A stretch of 64,000 nucleotides of DNA from Geotalea toluenoxydans JCM 15764 (GCF_001311985.1 NZ_BBCJ01000019.1:1-64000); one strand, 5' to 3'; counted from the first letter of the stretch, positions 49,391-60,654 are shown. Numbers and translations: made by a program. Notes: generated from the sequence alone by a model not told the origin.

Positions 49391-49555
49391 ATGGAGACGG
49401 CGAGGATCAATGAAGTCCTGGCGCAGCAGATAGCAGTAGTAAGGGGACAGGCGGACCGTCTCGATAACAGGGACGTGCCGCGGTTGCGGATTGAGGTTGC
49501 GGAGATGGAGAAGTCGGTGGGCAGGCTGAGGGAACTGGTCGATGCATTGCCTTGA
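49391..49555 (+). CDS. Small coiled-coil protein (54 aa)
   Basis: 54 aa beginning METARINEVLAQQIAVV and ending SVGRLRELVDALP, all predicted helix with heptad-like Leu/Val spacing. AAGGAG spaced 9 before the ATG. Ends before a terminator, so probably in one transcript with the ferredoxin. No family recognised. Confidence 0.55.
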   Translation: METARINEVLAQQIAVVRGQADRLDNRDVPRLRIEVAEMEKSVGRLRELVDALP

Positions 49556-49616
49556 GCCGGTTCCGGCGCCGGCGGGGCAAAGGTAGAATTAACCGCAACG
49601 GACGAAGAATAAACGG

Positions 49617-49642
49617 GCGGGACAGCAATGTTCCGCTTTTTT
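49617..49642 (+). terminator. Intrinsic terminator
   Basis: GCGGGACA / TGTTCCGC (one G-T pair), 4-nt loop, six T. The following about 295 bp up to the ArsR gene contain no gene. Confidence 0.78.
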
Positions 49643-49938
49643 CTTATTGTGATACGAACGGAAACCTAATCAGCCCCAGCGACCATCCCCCGCGAGGGCC
49701 ACAACACCTGCTGATCCGTTTGGCCCATGCCGAAAGTTAACTGCCCCCTCTTGCCGATTTCACAAACGCAACGCTCGCCATGGCGGAGGAAATCCACAAT
49801 CTGCGGACAGGTTTAGTGAGCGCCTTTAAAATTTTCGCTCTGTGCGCAGCCCTTTCATTCCTGGAAAAATACTTCCTTTTGATCATTCTAATTTTCTTGC
49901 AATATTCGTATTCGCGGATATACTGTGGCCAAAAAATT

Positions 49939-50277
49939 TTACACGCAGCGGTTATCGGCGCAAAAATCTGCTAATGCCTCGCGGTCTGTCAGAGACACTT
50001 TGGCATTGAGAAGTTGTTTTTTGAGGAGGGGAATGAGATCTCTGTGGTGCTCGTCGGTTTCTCTTATGGAATAGTAAATCCAGAGGCCGCATCGGCGGTC
50101 GTTGACCCACCCTGCTTTCCTAAGATGAGCCAGATGGCGGGAGGTTGTGGACTGGGGCAATTTCAGCGCCCCGATAATGTCACAGACACAGAGTTCGCCT
50201 TCGGCAAGAAGGAGAGCCAGAATACGTAAACGTATCTCGTCTGCCAAGCTTTTATATATCTGCACATTTTGTTTCAT
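49939..50277 (-). CDS. ArsR-family metalloregulator
   Basis: 112 aa winged-helix protein. ELCVCDI (Cys 30, Cys 32) is the metalloid-binding motif of arsenic-type ArsR repressors; QSTTSRHLAHLRKAGWV is the recognition helix. A third Cys pair lies near the C-terminus (ADFCADNRCV). Divergent from the c7/FeS/molybdoenzyme operon, with a dyad between them, so it is the likely repressor of that operon. Binding of As(III), Sb(III) or a soft metal is possible. Confidence 0.88.
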   Translation of the reverse strand: MKQNVQIYKSLADEIRLRILALLLAEGELCVCDIIGALKLPQSTTSRHLAHLRKAGWVNDRRCGLWIYYSIRETDEHHRDLIPLLKKQLLNAKVSLTDREALADFCADNRCV

Positions 50278-50286
50278 GACGAAACT

Positions 50287-50306
50287 ATATCCGCCTAGAA
50301 AGATAT
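50287..50306. promoter_or_regulatory. Putative ArsR operator
   Basis: ATATC-N10-GATAT inverted repeat just upstream of the ArsR start and 56 bp upstream of the divergent triheme cytochrome start. Confidence 0.45.
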
Positions 50307-50361
50307 GGTCAAGTGTGCCAGCTGCAATCTACTGAATTAAACAACCAGGGAGGGAGAGTGG

Positions 50362-50676
50362 ATGAAAAAGTTCAGGTTTTTCTTAACCGGCTTCACCGCA
50401 TTGGTGTGGCTGGGGAGTGCGTTTGCCGTAGTTGGCGGTGGTGAAGTTACCATCAAGGGTGGAACGGCCGGAGATGTCCGTTTCAGTCATGAGGTGCATG
50501 TGGAAACGGCTGCCATGGGCTGCAAGGAATGCCACCCCAAGCCCTATCTGGACACGAAGCAGCACAAGCATGTGACCATGAAGGAGATGCAGAAGGGGAA
50601 ATCATGCGGAGCGTGCCATAACGGCAAGAAGGCTTTCAGTGTCAAAGGCGATTGCGCCAAGTGCCATAAGAAATAA
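50362..50676 (+). CDS. Triheme cytochrome c7-like protein
   Basis: 104 aa: signal peptide (FLTGFTALVWLGSAFA) then GDVRFSHEVHVE, CKECH, KSCGACHNGKKAF and CAKCHKK. Three hemes with extra His residues, as in the periplasmic c7 family. Immediately upstream (10 bp) of the FeS subunit, so probably the dedicated electron donor to the molybdoenzyme. Ribosome site AGGGAGGGAG. Confidence 0.88.
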   Translation: MKKFRFFLTGFTALVWLGSAFAVVGGGEVTIKGGTAGDVRFSHEVHVETAAMGCKECHPKPYLDTKQHKHVTMKEMQKGKSCGACHNGKKAFSVKGDCAKCHKK

Positions 50677-50686
50677 GGAGGGGTAG

Positions 50687-51442
50687 ATGGAAAAGGACAT
50701 TTTGATCGTCATGCAGGAAGATCTTGAGCGTGCCCTGAAAAAACCTGCGGAAGAGCGCCGTTGGGCAATGCTCCTTGACCTGCGCAAGTGTGTTGGCTGT
50801 CATGCCTGCACCATTGCCTGCGTTTCGGAAAACAAGCTGCCGCCAAAGCTTTATTACAGGCCGGTTTTTGAATACGAGCAGGGGAAATACCCGAAGGTAA
50901 ACCGCAGCTATCTGCCCAAACCGTGCATGCAGTGCGACAACCCGCCTTGCGTTGCCGCTTGTCCGGTGAAAGGCCCGGATGGCGCCACCTGGAAGGAAAC
51001 CAAGGGGATCGGCAACGGCATCGTTCCGGTCAATTACGCCAAATGCATCGGCTGCGGCAAGTGTGTTCCCGCCTGCCCCTATCAGGCCAGAACCATGGAC
51101 GACGGTTCCTATCACACGGCAGGCACTCCCCAGTTGCAGGTCTACGAAACCCTTCCCTCCTTCGAGTACGGCAAAAAATGGCCGCGCAAGGGAAAGGACC
51201 AGCCCATCGGCAATGCCCGTAAGTGTCACTTCTGTATCCATCGCCTGGCCAATGGCATGCTGCCCCAGTGCATCACCACTTGCATCGGCAGGGTCGGCTA
51301 CTTCGGCGATGAGAGTGATCCAAAAAGCCTGATCGCCCAGGTGAAGAAGGGGAACAAGATTCAGATCCTGAAGAAAAAGCTCGGCACGGCGCCTCGTGTT
51401 TACTATATCGCCAATGAGAAGCTGGAGGTAATCTATGGATAG
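50687..51442 (+). CDS. Four-cluster iron-sulfur subunit of molybdoenzyme
   Basis: 251 aa of the DmsB/TtrB/NrfC type. Cysteine groups: CVGCHACTIAC, CMQCDNPPCVAAC, CIGCGKCVPAC and CHFC ... CITTC, enough for four [4Fe-4S] clusters. No signal of its own, so probably carried out by the Tat signal of the catalytic partner that follows. Its stop lies two bases before that partner's ATG. Confidence 0.9.
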   Translation: MEKDILIVMQEDLERALKKPAEERRWAMLLDLRKCVGCHACTIACVSENKLPPKLYYRPVFEYEQGKYPKVNRSYLPKPCMQCDNPPCVAACPVKGPDGATWKETKGIGNGIVPVNYAKCIGCGKCVPACPYQARTMDDGSYHTAGTPQLQVYETLPSFEYGKKWPRKGKDQPIGNARKCHFCIHRLANGMLPQCITTCIGRVGYFGDESDPKSLIAQVKKGNKIQILKKKLGTAPRVYYIANEKLEVIYG

Positions 51443-51444
51443 GC

Positions 51445-54400
51445 ATGAAGATAAAGAACTTCTTGAAAATAAAAGGCATGAGCCGCAGAAAATTTCTCAA
51501 GACCAGTGCCATGGTCGGTTGTGGCGCGCTGGTGGCTGCCCAGCTGGACTTTGCAAGGGGCTGATAGCCCGTGTCGAAGCAGGCGAAATTACCGAAGCCG
51601 AGGCGTACGAGCTGATGAAGGCGGAAAACACTCTCTACACGGTTTGTCTCAATTGCAACACCGGTTGCGGCATCAAGGTGAAGATTCTTGAGGGGGTGGC
51701 GGTCAAGGTGGATGGCAACCCGTACAACCCTTTTACTCTCCATCCGCACCTGGAGATGAAAGAAGACATCGCCAGGGGAGCCAAGATTGATGGCGCCATC
51801 TGTCCTAAAGGGCAGTCAGGCCACCAGGGGGCATACGATCCCTACCGAATCCGCCAGGTCTTGAAGAGGGCCGGCAGGAGGGGAGAGGGAAAATGGCAGT
51901 CGGTTCCCTTCGATCAGGCGGTCAGCGAGATCGTCAATGGCGGTCTCCTCTTCAGCCATGTTCCCGGAGAAGAAAACCGCCACGTGGACGGTTTGAAATC
52001 CCTCTATGTCCTCACCGACCACAAGGTCTATGAGGAGATGGGGAGCGATGTGGTCAAGATCCGCAAGAAGAAGATGACGGTTGCCGAATTCAAGACCAAG
52101 CATGCCGCCAATCTGGATAAGCTCATTGACCCCGACCACCCGGATTTCGGCCCGAAGAACAACCAGTTCGTCTACTGGTGGGGACGGAAGAAGGGAGGCA
52201 GGAGCGATTTCGCCAAGCGCTTTACCGAGCAATTCGGCACAGTCAACACCCACGGCCATACCACCGTCTGCCAGGGCTCCCTCTACTTTGCCTGCAAGGC
52301 CATGAGCGAGCAGTACGTGGGGGACACTTTCAAGGACGGCCAGAAATTCTACTGGCAGCCCGACCAGGAGAACTCCGAGTACATCCTTTTTGTCGGCTCC
52401 AACCTCTTCGACGGCAATTACGGACCTCCCAACCGGACACCCCGCATGACCCAGCGTATGGTGGAGGGAAAACTGAAGACCACGGCCGTCGACCCGCGCT
52501 TCACCAAGCTGGCTGCCAAGGCGAACCGCTGGCTGCCGATCCAGCCGGGCACCGATGCCGCCCTTGCCATGGGCATGACCCGCTGGATTCTGGAAAACAA
52601 GCGTTTCGACGCCAAATATCTGGCCAATGCCAACAAAGCAGCTGCCGCAGCCGACAAGGAGACCACCTGGAGCAACGGCGCTTGGCTGGTCAAGCTTGAC
52701 AAGGATGGAAAACCGGGGGTTTTCCTCCGGGCCTCCGAAATCGGCCTGAAGGCCAAAGAGGTACGCAAGGACAAGGATGGCAAGGACTTCGATTTCGAGT
52801 ACCTGGTGGCCATGAAGGACGGCAAACCGGTTGCCTTCGATCCCAATGACGAGAAAGAGGCCGTGGAAGGGGAGCTGTTTGTTGCCGCCGAACTTACGGA
52901 CAAGGCCGGCAAGCCGGTCAAGGTGAAGAGCGGCCTGCAGGTAATGCTGGAAACTGCCAAGGAGAAAACCCTGGCCGAATACGCAAGATTTGCGGCCTTG
53001 AAGTCAAGGTCATCGAGGAGGTGGCGAGGGAACTGACCAGCTATGGCAAAAAGGCTGCCGTCGATGTTCACCGCGGCCCGGCCCAGCATACCAACGGCTT
53101 CTATAACATTGCTTCTCTGATGAACCTGAACCTGCTTCTGGGCAACTTCGACTGGAAGGGGGGCATGATCGTCGCTTCCACCTATAATACCGACGGCACC
53201 AAGAGCGAAAAGCAGCCTTTCAACCTGAAGAAGATCAGCCCGAAAGGGGCAAAACCCTTCGGACTGTCCATTATCCGTCACGATGCCAAATACGAGGAGT
53301 CGACCCTTTTCGAGACGGCCAAATATCCGGCCAAGCGCAACTGGTGGCCGCTCTCTTCCGACGTTTATGAGGAAATCCTCCCTTCCATGGCCGATGCCTA
53401 TCCCTATCCGGCAAAGGTAGTCTTCTCCTATATGGGTGCGCCATCCTACTCGCTGCCTGCAGGCCACACCATGATCGAGGCGCTGGTCAACACCGACCGC
53501 ATTCCCCTCTACTTCGCCAGCGATATAACCATCGGTACTACAACCATGTATGCCGACTATATCTTCCCCGACCTTCACTACCTGGAGCGTTGGGAGATGC
53601 AGGGCTCGCACCCCAACATGCCGGTCAAGGTGCAGCCGATCCGCCAGCCGGTCATTCCTTCACCCAATGAGGTGGTCAAGGTTTTCGGCGAGGAGCAGCC
53701 CATATCCTATGAGACTCTGTGGCTGGCCCTGGCCGAGAAACTGGGACTGAAGGGATTCGGTCCCAACGGCTTCGGTGAAGGGAAGCCCCTTACCCGTCCC
53801 GATGATTTCTACATCCGAATGGTCGCCAACGTGGCTGGAGACAGCAAGGAGCCGGTGCCTGATGCCGGTGCGGCGGAGATCGAGACCTTCCTCAAGGCCC
53901 GAAGCACCTGCCGAAGAATGTTTTCGATGTGGATCGCTGGCAGAAGATCGCCGGACCCGCCTTTGCCAAGGTGGTGTATGTGCTGAACCGTGGCGGCCGC
54001 TTTGATAGCCAGGCCAATACCTACAAGGGAGACCATGTGGCCAACAAGTACGGCAAGCAGATCAACCTCTACCAGGAAAAAACCTACAAGTGCAAGGATG
54101 CTTTCACCGGCAAGCATTACTACGGCATGGCCCGTTACATGCCGGTGGCAGACACTCTTGACCGGCTGCCGGTGGAGCAGTCGAAGGGGTACGACCTGCA
54201 CCTGATTACCCAGCGGGACATTCGCATGACCAAGTCCCGCACCATCACCAATCAGTACCTGACCGACTCCATCCCGGAAAACAGCATCATCATCCACACC
54301 AAGGACGCTAAAAGGCTGGGCCTGAAGGCCGGGCAGAAGGTGAAGGTGGTTTCGGCCACCAATCCGGCAGGGGAGTGGGATCTGAAGAACGGGACGAAAG

Positions 54401-54665
54401 TGCCATGGTCGGCAAGGTGCAGATTACCGAGACCATCCGCCCGGGTGTTGTAACCTTTACCCTTGGCCACGGCCATTGGGCTACCGGCGCCAGCGATGTG
54501 ACCATCGACGGCAAGGTGATCAAGGGCGATCCCAGGAGGGCTGCCGGCATCCATGCCAATGCAGCCATGTGGATCGACCCGCACCTGAAGAACACCTGCA
54601 TGATCGACAAGGTTGGGGGAAGCGTGTCATTCTATGATACAAAAGTGAAGCTGGTGAAAGTTTAA
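51445..54665 (+). CDS. Tat-exported molybdopterin oxidoreductase, TtrA/ArrA-like (frameshifted)
   Basis: About 1074 aa after restoring four single bases (near 51561, 53000, 53905, 54400). Tat signal [14 protein letters not shown], then [4Fe-4S] motif [14 protein letters not shown] ... ICPKGQ and a probable Mo-ligand Cys in [21 protein letters not shown] and [26 protein letters not shown] follow. The length and HTNGFY...NFDWKGG segment fit tetrathionate/arsenate/selenite-type periplasmic reductases. A frame starting at 51435 has the better ribosome site but lacks the Tat signal. No NrfD-like membrane subunit is near; the c7 replaces it. Confidence 0.85.
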
Positions 54666-54696
54666 CGATCGTCAAGGAATTTTCTGTGTGATTACA

Positions 54697-54730
54697 AGCG
54701 GGCTGCCGGAAACGGGAGCCCGCTTTTTTT
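54697..54730 (+). terminator. Intrinsic terminator after the molybdoenzyme operon
   Basis: AGCGGGCT / AGCCCGCT with a 12-nt loop and seven T. Confidence 0.88.
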
Positions 54731-54811
54731 GGACCAGTTCATGAAATCAGCTAAAGGGTATACCTCACATGCCGATACGTTGGAACATATGCTATCTAAA
54801 GGAGGATACTG

Positions 54812-55584
54812 ATGAAGAAGACATGTGCTGTGCTATGCGGAATTGCTCTGATAACTCTGGGGGGCGCGCTTGCCCAGGCTGAGGTCGTCAAGCTCCACGG
54901 TTCGACTACCTGCCAAAAGCGGATCTTCGAACCGGGCAAGGATGCCCTGAAAAAAGCCACCGGTATCGATCTCGAACTGGTGGGTAACGGTACCGGCAAC
55001 GGCCTTGAAGACCTGGTAGCCGGCAAGGCGGATGCTCCATGGCCTCTGAAGAATTGGCCGATGCCGTAGCCAGCATGAAGGCTGCCACCGGTAAGGATGC
55101 ACCCGCTGACCTGAAACCGGGTGTCATCACAACTGACGTCATCAAGGTTATCGTCAACCCGGCCAATCCGGTGAGCAAACTATCCAAGGACCAGCTAAAG
55201 GGGCTTCATACCGGCGCCATCGACAACTGGAAGTCGCTTGGCGGGCCTGACCAGCCGGTTATTGTCGTTACTTCCCATTCGGGGTCTGCAACCCGGAAAG
55301 TATTCTCCAAACTGATGATGGACAACGCCAAGTATGTTGATGGCGCCATCGAGGTGAAGACCACGAGGGAGGAAATAGACAACGTCGGCCAGCTCCCCGA
55401 GGCAATCGGCGCGGTCAGTATGGGGTTCATCAACCTGCCGGGCAACAAGGAAAAAGTAAAAATTGTCGAGACACCGGAAATCAGCCGTCCTTTGATGCTG
55501 ATAACCCGTGGCGAGCCGTCGGCCAAGGTGAAGAAGGTGCTTGATTTCTTCACCGGTGAAGGAAAGAAGTATATCAAGGACTAG
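54812..55584 (+). CDS. PstS-like periplasmic binding protein 1 (frameshifted)
   Basis: 257 aa after restoring one C near 55030. Signal peptide, then VVKLHGSTTCQKRIFEPGKDALKKATGIDLELVGNGTGNGLEDLVAGKAD, the N-terminal oxyanion-binding loop layout of PstS-type proteins (GSTT in place of GSST), and TSHSGSATRKVFSKLM. No ABC transporter genes follow; a chemoreceptor does, 230 bp downstream. The stop codon lies inside the left end of a MITE. Ribosome site AAAGGAGG. Confidence 0.82.
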
Positions 55585-55747
55585 GAGTCTGTCGGACTTA
55601 GGGATCGAAGCGAGAGAATGGAAAATCGAGGACGGATATTTGGAAATTTGAGAGCGAATAGTGGACCTATTTGTCGAAAATTTACGGAGATCCGGACCGA
55701 TTTGCCATTTTCGCAGCCGATTCATTCTAAGTCCGACAGCCTCCTAG
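55581..55747. mobile_element. MITE with 21-bp terminal inverted repeats
   Basis: 167 bp. The ends at 55581-55601 and 55727-55747 are inverted repeats matching 20 of 21 positions, with core CTGTCGGACTTAG, and CTAG at both outer ends. No ORF inside. It inserted at the very end of the binding-protein gene so that its CTAG supplies the stop codon. Probably mobilised by a full insertion sequence elsewhere with the same ends. Confidence 0.75.
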
Positions 55748-55759
55748 CTTTTACTCAAT

Positions 55760-55784
55760 AAAAGGGGGGTGTAGGCCCCCTTTT
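55760..55784 (+). terminator. Hairpin downstream of the MITE
   Basis: AAAAGGGGG / CCCCCTTTT with a 7-nt loop. Likely the original terminator of the binding-protein gene, now displaced by the MITE. Confidence 0.6.
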
Positions 55785-55814
55785 CTACCCTGCTGAAGTG
55801 AGGACATATCTCGC

Positions 55815-58298
55815 ATGACCATCAAGACCAAACTCTTTGCCAATATGTTTCTGACCATTGCCGGTATTTTAATTATTGCCGGTTTCAGCCTGGGGGGCAT
55901 GCGGTTCGTGCAGAGCAAACTGGCTGTTCTCACGGAGAAGTCAACCCCCTATCAATTGAAGACCATTGAGCTCCAACGGGCAGTGCAGGAGCACACTTCG
56001 AACCTGCTCAAGCTGGCTGCCGCGACAACGGCCCAGGAACTGACAGCAGCACGCGGGGAGCTGGAAAAAACATTGGCGGATGTGAAGAACCTGTCAACGG
56101 AACTTTCATCATTCAAAGGGAGCAATACTGCCGATGGAGCAGAAAAGCGGCACCTTGACGAACTTGCCTCCATCACTGCCGAATTGGTCCGAACTGTAGA
56201 TGAGAAACTGAAAGCCAGGGATGAGGCAAAAAAAGCCGACACCGAGACGAAAGGGAAGTTGCAGCAGATCGGCCAGAAGCTGAAGGAGATGGACGGGGCG
56301 ATGAAGAAGCTGCAGAAGGGCTCCATGGGGCAACTCTCCACCTCCAACGAAAGTGTCAAGCAGATCAGTCAACGGGTCAAGATTGTGCAGGCGACGATGA
56401 ATTCCATCAATGATGTGAAGATTTCGCTCCTCGAGATTGCCGCCGCTGAAAACAAGGCCGGCGTAACTGTCGCCCGCAGCCACTTTACGGTAGCTTCACG
56501 CTGGATAACGACCGGCGCCCTGGCCAAAGCCGAAAAAGACAGCGCTGCGGTGAAGAGCCTCATCGATGGCATTGGCGAAATAACCAGGCAGGTCACCGGC
56601 GCCGGCGGGCTGATCGAGACCAAAAATGCATTGCTTGCCACCCCGACCGATGACCTGAGAAAGCAGTTCAGCGAGACGAATGCTTCCGCCATGCAGAAAC
56701 TTGCCCAGATGACGGTCCTGATGGGCGACCAGGTGGAAAAGGCTGCCGAGACCAATACCTCGGAAAACAAACGGTTTGAAGAATCATTGAAGGGCTCGGA
56801 ATCAGCCAGTACCGTCATGGGGATGAACTCGGACCTGGTGGGCATAGGTGGTGACATTCGCAGTCTTACCAAAGAACTGTTCGATGCCGACAATCCCCAG
56901 GAACTGGATACCATACGGAGCGAACTGGAGCAGAAGTTTGCTCAGGCGGACGGGGTGCGAAACCGGATGCGCTCGGGCAAGAAAGGACAGGAACTGCGCC
57001 AGCTCGGCCAGGTGACGGCTGCGCTGCAGGAAATCCGCGGGCTGCTTCTGGCCAAAGACGGTGTGGTGGCAAAGTTGAAGCACTCCCTGGAGGTTACGCG
57101 ACAGGCGCAAGCCCTCAACGAAAAGTTGAAAGGTGTCGTTGCTGCCCAGCGCGAAGAGGGTAAAAAAGGGATGAGTAGTGCTCAGCAGGAACAGAGCAAG
57201 GCGGTCAAATCGGTGAACAGGGTCTTCAAGACCAGCATAACCTCTGTTACCCTCATCGCCTTGGCTGTTCTCGTGCTGGGTATCGTTTTCAGCACCGGCC
57301 TGGTCAGATCGATCACTGCCCCTATCAAGGAGCTGACAAACATTTCCGAGAAATTCGGCAACGGCGATTTCAGCAGCAGGCTGGACGAAAAACGCAAAGA
57401 CGAATTTGGTACCCTTGCCGTACATTTCAACCAGGCCACGGTCAAACTGAAGGAGATAACATCCCAGATACGGGGGGCCATCGGCAACCTTGCCCATAGC
57501 GCCAATGCGCTGACGACAACGGCCGAGGAGCTCAGCGCCGGTGCCCGCCAGCAGGCTACCCAGACAGATCAATCGGCTTCAGCCATGATCGAGATGAGTC
57601 AGACCATTCAGGATGTGGCACGCAATGCCCATGAGGCGGCCGCCGAAACGAAAAATACCCTTCTGTTGGCGGCGAACGGGCAAAAAACAGTGGGTGAAAC
57701 GGTGCGCGGCATGGAGGAAATAGCAAGCTCCGTGAAGGAAACAGCTGATACGATACGGCAGCTTGGGGAAAATTCAGCGAGAATCGGTTCGGTTGTGGAT
57801 GTCATTAACGAAATTGCCGACCAGACCAACCTGCTGGCTTTAAATGCGGCCATAGAAGCGGCACGTGCCGGTGACGCCGGTATGGGGTTTGCCGTTGTTG
57901 CCGACGAAGTAAGAAAGCTTGCCGAAAAAACGGCCGAGTCCACCAAGGAAATAGCCCAGATGGTGGCCCAGATACAGGCAAACACCAGCAAATCGGTGGT
58001 GGCGATGGAAAAGGGCACGGTGAAGGTTGAGGAGGGAATGCAGCGGGCGACTGAGGCGAACCGATCACTGGATGAAATCGTCAATGCTTCAGATAAAGGT
58101 GTTGCCATGGTTCAGACTATTGCCACAGCTTCTGAAGAGCAATCGGCAGTCGCCGCAGAGGTCTCCACCAGCATGGAACACATTGCATCCATAACCCGCG
58201 CAGCGGAGACGTCAACCAACGACATTACCCGCTCCGCCGAAGAACTAAACCGCCTTGCTGAAGACTTGAATAACATGGCTGCCTGGTTCAAGGTTTAA
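55815..58298 (+). CDS. Large methyl-accepting chemotaxis protein
   Basis: 827 aa, uninterrupted. TM1 at about 10-30, an unusually long, mostly helical periplasmic domain of about 430 aa, TM2 ([20 protein letters not shown]), HAMP ([20 protein letters not shown]), and a signalling hairpin [37 protein letters not shown]. The long extracytoplasmic domain would suit binding of a partner protein, such as the PstS-like protein encoded just upstream (inference). Confidence 0.92.
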   Translation: MTIKTKLFANMFLTIAGILIIAGFSLGGMRFVQSKLAVLTEKSTPYQLKTIELQRAVQEHTSNLLKLAAATTAQELTAARGELEKTLADVKNLSTELSSFKGSNTADGAEKRHLDELASITAELVRTVDEKLKARDEAKKADTETKGKLQQIGQKLKEMDGAMKKLQKGSMGQLSTSNESVKQISQRVKIVQATMNSINDVKISLLEIAAAENKAGVTVARSHFTVASRWITTGALAKAEKDSAAVKSLIDGIGEITRQVTGAGGLIETKNALLATPTDDLRKQFSETNASAMQKLAQMTVLMGDQVEKAAETNTSENKRFEESLKGSESASTVMGMNSDLVGIGGDIRSLTKELFDADNPQELDTIRSELEQKFAQADGVRNRMRSGKKGQELRQLGQVTAALQEIRGLLLAKDGVVAKLKHSLEVTRQAQALNEKLKGVVAAQREEGKKGMSSAQQEQSKAVKSVNRVFKTSITSVTLIALAVLVLGIVFSTGLVRSITAPIKELTNISEKFGNGDFSSRLDEKRKDEFGTLAVHFNQATVKLKEITSQIRGAIGNLAHSANALTTTAEELSAGARQQATQTDQSASAMIEMSQTIQDVARNAHEAAAETKNTLLLAANGQKTVGETVRGMEEIASSVKETADTIRQLGENSARIGSVVDVINEIADQTNLLALNAAIEAARAGDAGMGFAVVADEVRKLAEKTAESTKEIAQMVAQIQANTSKSVVAMEKGTVKVEEGMQRATEANRSLDEIVNASDKGVAMVQTIATASEEQSAVAAEVSTSMEHIASITRAAETSTNDITRSAEELNRLAEDLNNMAAWFKV

Positions 58299-58321
58299 GG
58301 TGAAAATGCCGGAAAGGCAGG

Positions 58322-58353
58322 AAAAAGGGCTGCGGACAACGCAGCCCTTTTTT
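58322..58353. terminator. Bidirectional terminator between two chemoreceptor genes
   Basis: AAAAGGGCTGCG / CGCAGCCCTTTT around GACAA with T runs on both strands, exactly between two convergent genes. Confidence 0.92.
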
Positions 58354-58355
58354 GC

Positions 58356-60586
58356 TCAGGCCCTTTCGGTGAGCACCACCGTTTCGTCGCCAATGTCCTC
58401 TATATTTTCTGCAATGTCAGTCTCATCTTCCATTTTAAAGACATTCATCTCTTTTTGCAGGATATCGGTCTGGTCTGAGAGGCTGGAGACAGCGGTGTTG
58501 AGGATCTGGGTCGCTTCAAGGTTCTTCCCGGTCGACTTTTCTATTTTTGCCACAGCCTGAACTATTTTGGCACTGGACTCGGTCTGGACGTCGCAGGCGG
58601 ATTTGATGCTGCTGATCATCTCCGTCATGCTTTCAGTGGATTTGGCGATGCTGCTGCTGGCTCTTGCCTGCTCCCTGGTGGACGAACGGACCTGGTTGGC
58701 GAAACCGGTCATGCGTTCCACCGTTGCGACGATGAAATCGCTGACCTTGGCCTGTTCCTTGGTTGCGCTGCCGATCTGCTGGACCATGGAAGAAACATTT
58801 TCCATTGCTTCATTGATGACGCGGCTGCCCCCGGCCTGTTCCACGGCTGTGCGGGCGATGGCACGCATGCGGTCGGTGGACTGTTTGACGCCGCTGACAA
58901 TCTTTTCCAGGGCCTCCCCGGATAGTCTGGAGAGATGTGCACCTTCCTGGATGTACTTTTCTGCAGAGCCTATTGCACTTACCGCCTTTTCGGTCTCCAG
59001 TTGCACACCCTTGATCAACGTGGTTATCTCTCCCGTAGAGCTCTTGGTTCTTTCGGCAAGCTCCTTTATCTCATCGGCGACAACGGCGAAACCCTTGCCG
59101 TGTTCACCGGCCTGGGCGGCAATAATGGCGGCATTCAGGGCCAGCAGGTTGGTCTGTTCAGTCACATCATCGATAACCCTGATGATGGCCCCGATGTTCT
59201 CTGTTTTCTCCGAAAGGGCGGTTATGACTTCTGCTGTAATAAGCGATGCGGAGCGGATCTGATCCATGCCGGCGATGGTTGCCTCTACAGAATCCTTGCC
59301 GGTTTCTGCGTCCTTCAAGACTTCCGCGGCGATGGAAGCTGTTTCCTGTGAGTTCCTTTCGATCTCCTTTATGGAGGAGTCCATCTGGGAAACGGAGGAG
59401 GCCGTTGCCGCGGATGTATCCATCAAGGCCGATGCACTTTCACTGATCTGTTTTATGGCAGCGGCAATTTCGGTGATGGAGGAGCTGACTTCCACCACCG
59501 ATTCGACCAGAGATTCCATGTTGCAGCAACTTCTTCAACGCTGGCTGCCATTTCCAGAATGGAAGAGGATGTCTCGGAAGCTGAAACGGACAGGCTGTCC
59601 ACGCCATGGGCCACGTCCTTCACCGAGGTATTGATGGCCTGTACTGCCAGGGACGTTTCTCCGATGTCGTTTGCCTGCAGGTCTGCAGATTCCGATACGG
59701 AGGTGGATGCCTGGTAGATGTGGCTGGACACTGTGGCCAGATCGCGAGCAGAGGCGCTGATCCTCTTTACCATGTGGCTCAGGCTTGCCACCATCCTGTT
59801 GAGCGCTGCGGAAAGTTCACCGATCTCATCACTGGAATCGACGGCAACTGTTTCGGAGAGGTTGCCTTCTGCCACCGACTGGGCAAAGTTGACACCCTTG
59901 ACCAGTGGACTGGTAATGGAACGGGCCACCCAGGTGATCGACAGGAGTACTACCAGGAACAGCCCGGCGCTGACACTGCCGGCAATGATGATCTTTTGTC
60001 TGATAAGTTTTGCCGTAACGGCCTCACGTTCCTCGATCTCCATACGCAGTGTGTCTACAGTGCTGCCGACCTGCTCGATAAAGCGGTCATAGCGCATTTT
60101 CTGCACATTCTGGGCAAGTTCCAGGGCCATGGATCTGTTGGCCTGTCGAGCGGCAGGAATCTGTTCATTCTGCATGGTATCCAGAAATTCCTGCCAGGTT
60201 ATTTGCGCATCCTGAACGGCTAGCTTTTTCTCTTCAGAATCCAGCTTTTTGATAATGGCGCCGAACTGATCGTTTATTTCGGTGGTGATTTGCTGGATAT
60301 CGCCGACAATACTTTCCTGCTCATCGGTATTGGTCTCGCTGATCAGGCTGATCAACTCGGCCCTTACCCGGTTAAGGTCGGATTTGAGAAAGGCGATCTG
60401 TTCTATGGTGTCTTTGGAGTTCTTGATGTCCGTATAAATTCTGCTGCCAACCTTTATCTGGTTGATGGTGTAGTAGCTCATGCCGAGGGAGACGGCAAAA
60501 CCGAAAAAGACAACTGCCATGATAAACAGCATCTTGGTTTTTATTTTCATGTGGCCGATGAAATTCAACCTCTGTCCCAGTTTCAA
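58356..60586 (-). CDS. Methyl-accepting chemotaxis protein (frameshifted)
   Basis: 743 aa after restoring one C near 59518. TTG start with AAAGGAG. TM1 ([20 protein letters not shown]), a four-helix-type ligand domain, TM2 ([20 protein letters not shown]), HAMP ([20 protein letters not shown]), and signalling tip [37 protein letters not shown]. The tip differs from the other two receptors, so it may belong to another signalling class. Downstream of the second PstS-like gene on the same strand. Confidence 0.9.
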
Positions 60587-60610
60587 GGTTTGACTCCTTT
60601 TGCAATATTA

Positions 60611-60640
60611 AAGCGCCGCACAGATAGCATGCGGCGCTTC
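60611..60640 (-). terminator. Weak terminator between binding protein 2 and chemoreceptor
   Basis: AAGCGCCGCA / TGCGGCGCTT with a 9-nt loop. On the minus strand only a short T-rich tail follows (TTTAATATT), so read-through into the chemoreceptor gene is plausible. Confidence 0.6.
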
Positions 60641-60654
60641 TGGGGTGAAATTGG

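Noticed and set aside
49780-49974. 64-codon plus-strand frame with hydrophobic stretch
   Set aside because: It overlaps the end of the well-supported ArsR gene, has no ribosome site and sits in AT-rich noncoding sequence.
51435-51560. The frame starting at 51435 ([13 protein letters not shown]) as the true N-terminus of the molybdoenzyme
   Set aside because: It has a good ribosome site but lacks the Tat signal that appears one frame over and matches the paralog at 61832; a G missing in GCAAGGGGCTG explains the shift.
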